A stretch of 64,000 nucleotides of DNA from UBA4742 sp963734965 (GTDB taxonomy: Bacteria > Actinomycetota > Acidimicrobiia > Acidimicrobiales > Acidimicrobilacustridaceae): contig CAVTJK010000003.1 of assembly GCA_963734965.1 (NCBI GenBank), forward strand, positions 2,050,209-2,114,208, read 5' to 3'. Position 1 is the first letter of the stretch, and the number at the start of each line of letters is the position of its first letter. Below, piece after piece: positions 62,380-64,000 of the stretch. Below the pieces are notes generated by a model. That model made no database searches. It had not been told where the DNA came from and saw nothing but the letters and a program-made list of their open reading frames with translations. Position numbers and translations under genes: made by a program.

Positions 62380-64000
62380 TCAGCCGACCTGCAGGTGGCC
62401 GACGACCTCGGCGGCCAGGCGCTCGACGAACGCATCGACGGCCACGCCGCGCTCGACCTCGCCGCCGCGCGGGTTGACGCCGACCGTCGAGTGCTCGACG
62501 TCGTCGTCGCCCACGACCAGGATGTACGGGCAGCTTCTCGAGCTTGGCCTTGCGGATGCGGTCACCGAGCTCCTCGTCGGCCTCGACCATGTCGGCTCGG
62601 AAGCCCTCGGCCTTGAGGCGGTCGACCAGCCGCCGGGCGTAGGTGTCGTGATCGTCGCGGACCGGCAGCACCCGCACCTGCACGGGCGCCAGCCAGGCTG
62701 GGAAGGCGCCGGCGTAGTGCTCGACGAGCACGGCGAAGAAGCGCTCGATCGATCCGAACAGGGCCCGGTGGATCATGATCGGCGTGTGCCGCTCGTTGTC
62801 GGCGCCGATGTACTCCATGCCGAAGCGCTGCGGGCATCTGGAAGTCGAGCTGGATCGTCGACATCTGCCAGGTGCGCCCGATGGCGTCACGGGTCTGCAC
62901 CGAGATCTTCGGCCCGTAGAACGCGCCGCCGCCCTCGTCGAGCACGAGCTCGAGATCCATGCCCTCGGCCACCTCGCGCAGGGTCTCGGTGGCTTCGTCC
63001 CAGTCGGCGTCGGAGCCGACCGGCCTTGCCGGGCGGCTTGGTCGACAGCTCGAGGTAGAAGTCGTCGAGGCCGTAGTCGCGCAGCAGGTCGAGCACGAAC
63101 AGCAGCGTGGTGGTCAGCTCGCCGGGCATCTGCTCCTTGGTGCAGAAGATGTGGGCGTCGTCCTGGGTCATGCCCCGCACGCGGGTGAGGCCGTGGATCG
63201 TGCCCGACTTCTCGTAGCGGTACACCGTCCCGAACTCGAAGAGCCGCAGCGGCAGATCGCGGTAGGACCGCTGGCGACTCTGGTAGATCAGGATGTGGAA
63301 CGGGCAGTTCATCGGCTTGAGGTAGTAGTCGGTGCCCCCGTCGAGCTCCATCGGGCGGGAACATGCCGTCGGCGAACCAGTCGAGGTGGCCCGAGGTCTC
63401 GAACAGGTTCGACTTGGTGATGTGGGGCGAGTACACGAAGTCGTAGCCGGCCTGCTCGTGGCGCTGACCCGGCTGTAGTCTTCCATCAGGCGCCGGACCA
63501 GACCGCCCTTGGGATGGAACACGGCCAGGCCCGAACCGATCTCGTCGGGGAACGAGAACAGGTCGAGCTCGGCACCGAGCTTGCGGTGGTCGCGCTTCTC
63601 GGCCTCGTCGAGGCGGGTGAGGTAGGCGGCCAGGTCCTTCTTGGACGCCCATGCCGTCCCGTAGATGCGCTGGAGCATCGGGTTCTTCTCGTCGCCGCGC
63701 CAATAGGCGCCCGCCGACCCGCATGAGCTTGAAGTGGCCGAGCCGGCCCGTGTCGGGCACGTGAGGACCCCGGCAGAGATCGATGAAGCGCGGCGGGTTG
63801 TCGTAGGTGCGGACGAGCCCGTCTCGGTCGCCGACATCGGATCGTCGGCCTGACCCTGGATGATCTCGACCTTGAACGGGATGGTCGTGGAACAGCTCGA
63901 GGGCGTCGACCTCGGAGATCTCGTCGCGGACGAACGGTTGACGCTCGGCGATGATCTCGCGGATGCGGGCGTCGAGGCGTTCGAGGTCGTCGGGGTTGAA
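62380..64000 (-). CDS. thrS: Threonyl-tRNA synthetase (3' part, seven or more frameshifts)
   Basis: ThrRS charges tRNA-Thr. The visible part starts in the editing region (LDARIREIIAERQPFVRDEI) and runs into the class II core: YLKPMNCPFHILIYQSR, LRLFEFGTVYRYEKSGTIHG, LTRVRGMTQDDAHIFCTKEQ, MELDGGTDYYLKP and MEYIGADNERHTPIMIHRA. The anticodon-binding domain ends at 62380. Breaks lie near 63880, 63835, 63715, 63475, 63355, 63027, 62830 and 62531. ThrRS is essential and normally single copy, so these cannot all be real. The N-terminal TGS domain lies beyond the window. Confidence 0.92.

Overview
The window is about 64 kb of very GC-rich DNA. Genes use GTG and TTG starts freely, and neighbours are packed with ATGA, GTGA or TGATG overlaps. 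The gene set points to an actinobacterium: a phosphatidylinositol mannoside (PIM) locus, EF-G2, a DUF222/HNH protein, an Rv1264-type adenylate cyclase and the thrS-to-nusB order known from Mycobacterium. Tgt/QueA, PdxS/PdxT and Thr/Ala-rich linkers make the class Acidimicrobiia a reasonable guess, but this is inference and no rRNA gene is present to test it.

Nearly all core genes lie on the minus strand, so transcription runs from 64 kb towards 1. In that order the window holds: thrS (cut by the window end), a HIT hydrolase, a DUF222/HNH protein and a sulfotransferase (plus strand), a DinB-like protein and EF-G2 (plus strand), pgsA, a PIM acyltransferase, adenosine deaminase, pimA, lemA, htpX, a DUF3048 lipoprotein, pdxS, pdxT and yebC. 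A plus-strand accessory block (39.8-46.4 kb) follows, carrying an ABC exporter, a membrane acyltransferase, a Cys-rich protein, an adenylate cyclase and a YCII protein, with a minus-strand peroxiredoxin inside it. Next come ruvC-ruvA-ruvB-queA-tgt-yajC-secD-secF-apt-relA, a small cell-surface and stress block (24.7-28.8 kb), hisS, rarA, alaS, ruvX, mltG, aroE, a DUF4388 protein, a prepilin peptidase, aroC/aroK, aroB, aroQ, pepP, efp and nusB. The pyrimidine operon pyrR-pyrB-pyrC-carA-carB-pyrD closes the window, with pyrD cut at base 1.

The most interesting regulatory signal is at the head of the pyrimidine operon. An extended -10 promoter is followed by a near-textbook PyrR-binding loop just upstream of the pyrR Shine-Dalgarno. 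A perfect GC hairpin plus T-run, resembling an intrinsic terminator, lies inside the first 16 codons of pyrR. Together they suggest PyrR represses translation and that unoccupied mRNA then terminates inside the gene.

A caution governs the right-hand third. From about 37.9 kb many genes (ruvA, ruvB, ruvC, the ABC ATPase, pgsA, EF-G2, DUF222, HIT, thrS) are broken by single-base indels, mostly one extra base, often in G or C runs. The 13.8-37.9 kb stretch has none that I can see. Because essential genes such as thrS are hit repeatedly, I read these as consensus errors. Gene ends are given for the reconstructed genes, and the indel positions are stated.
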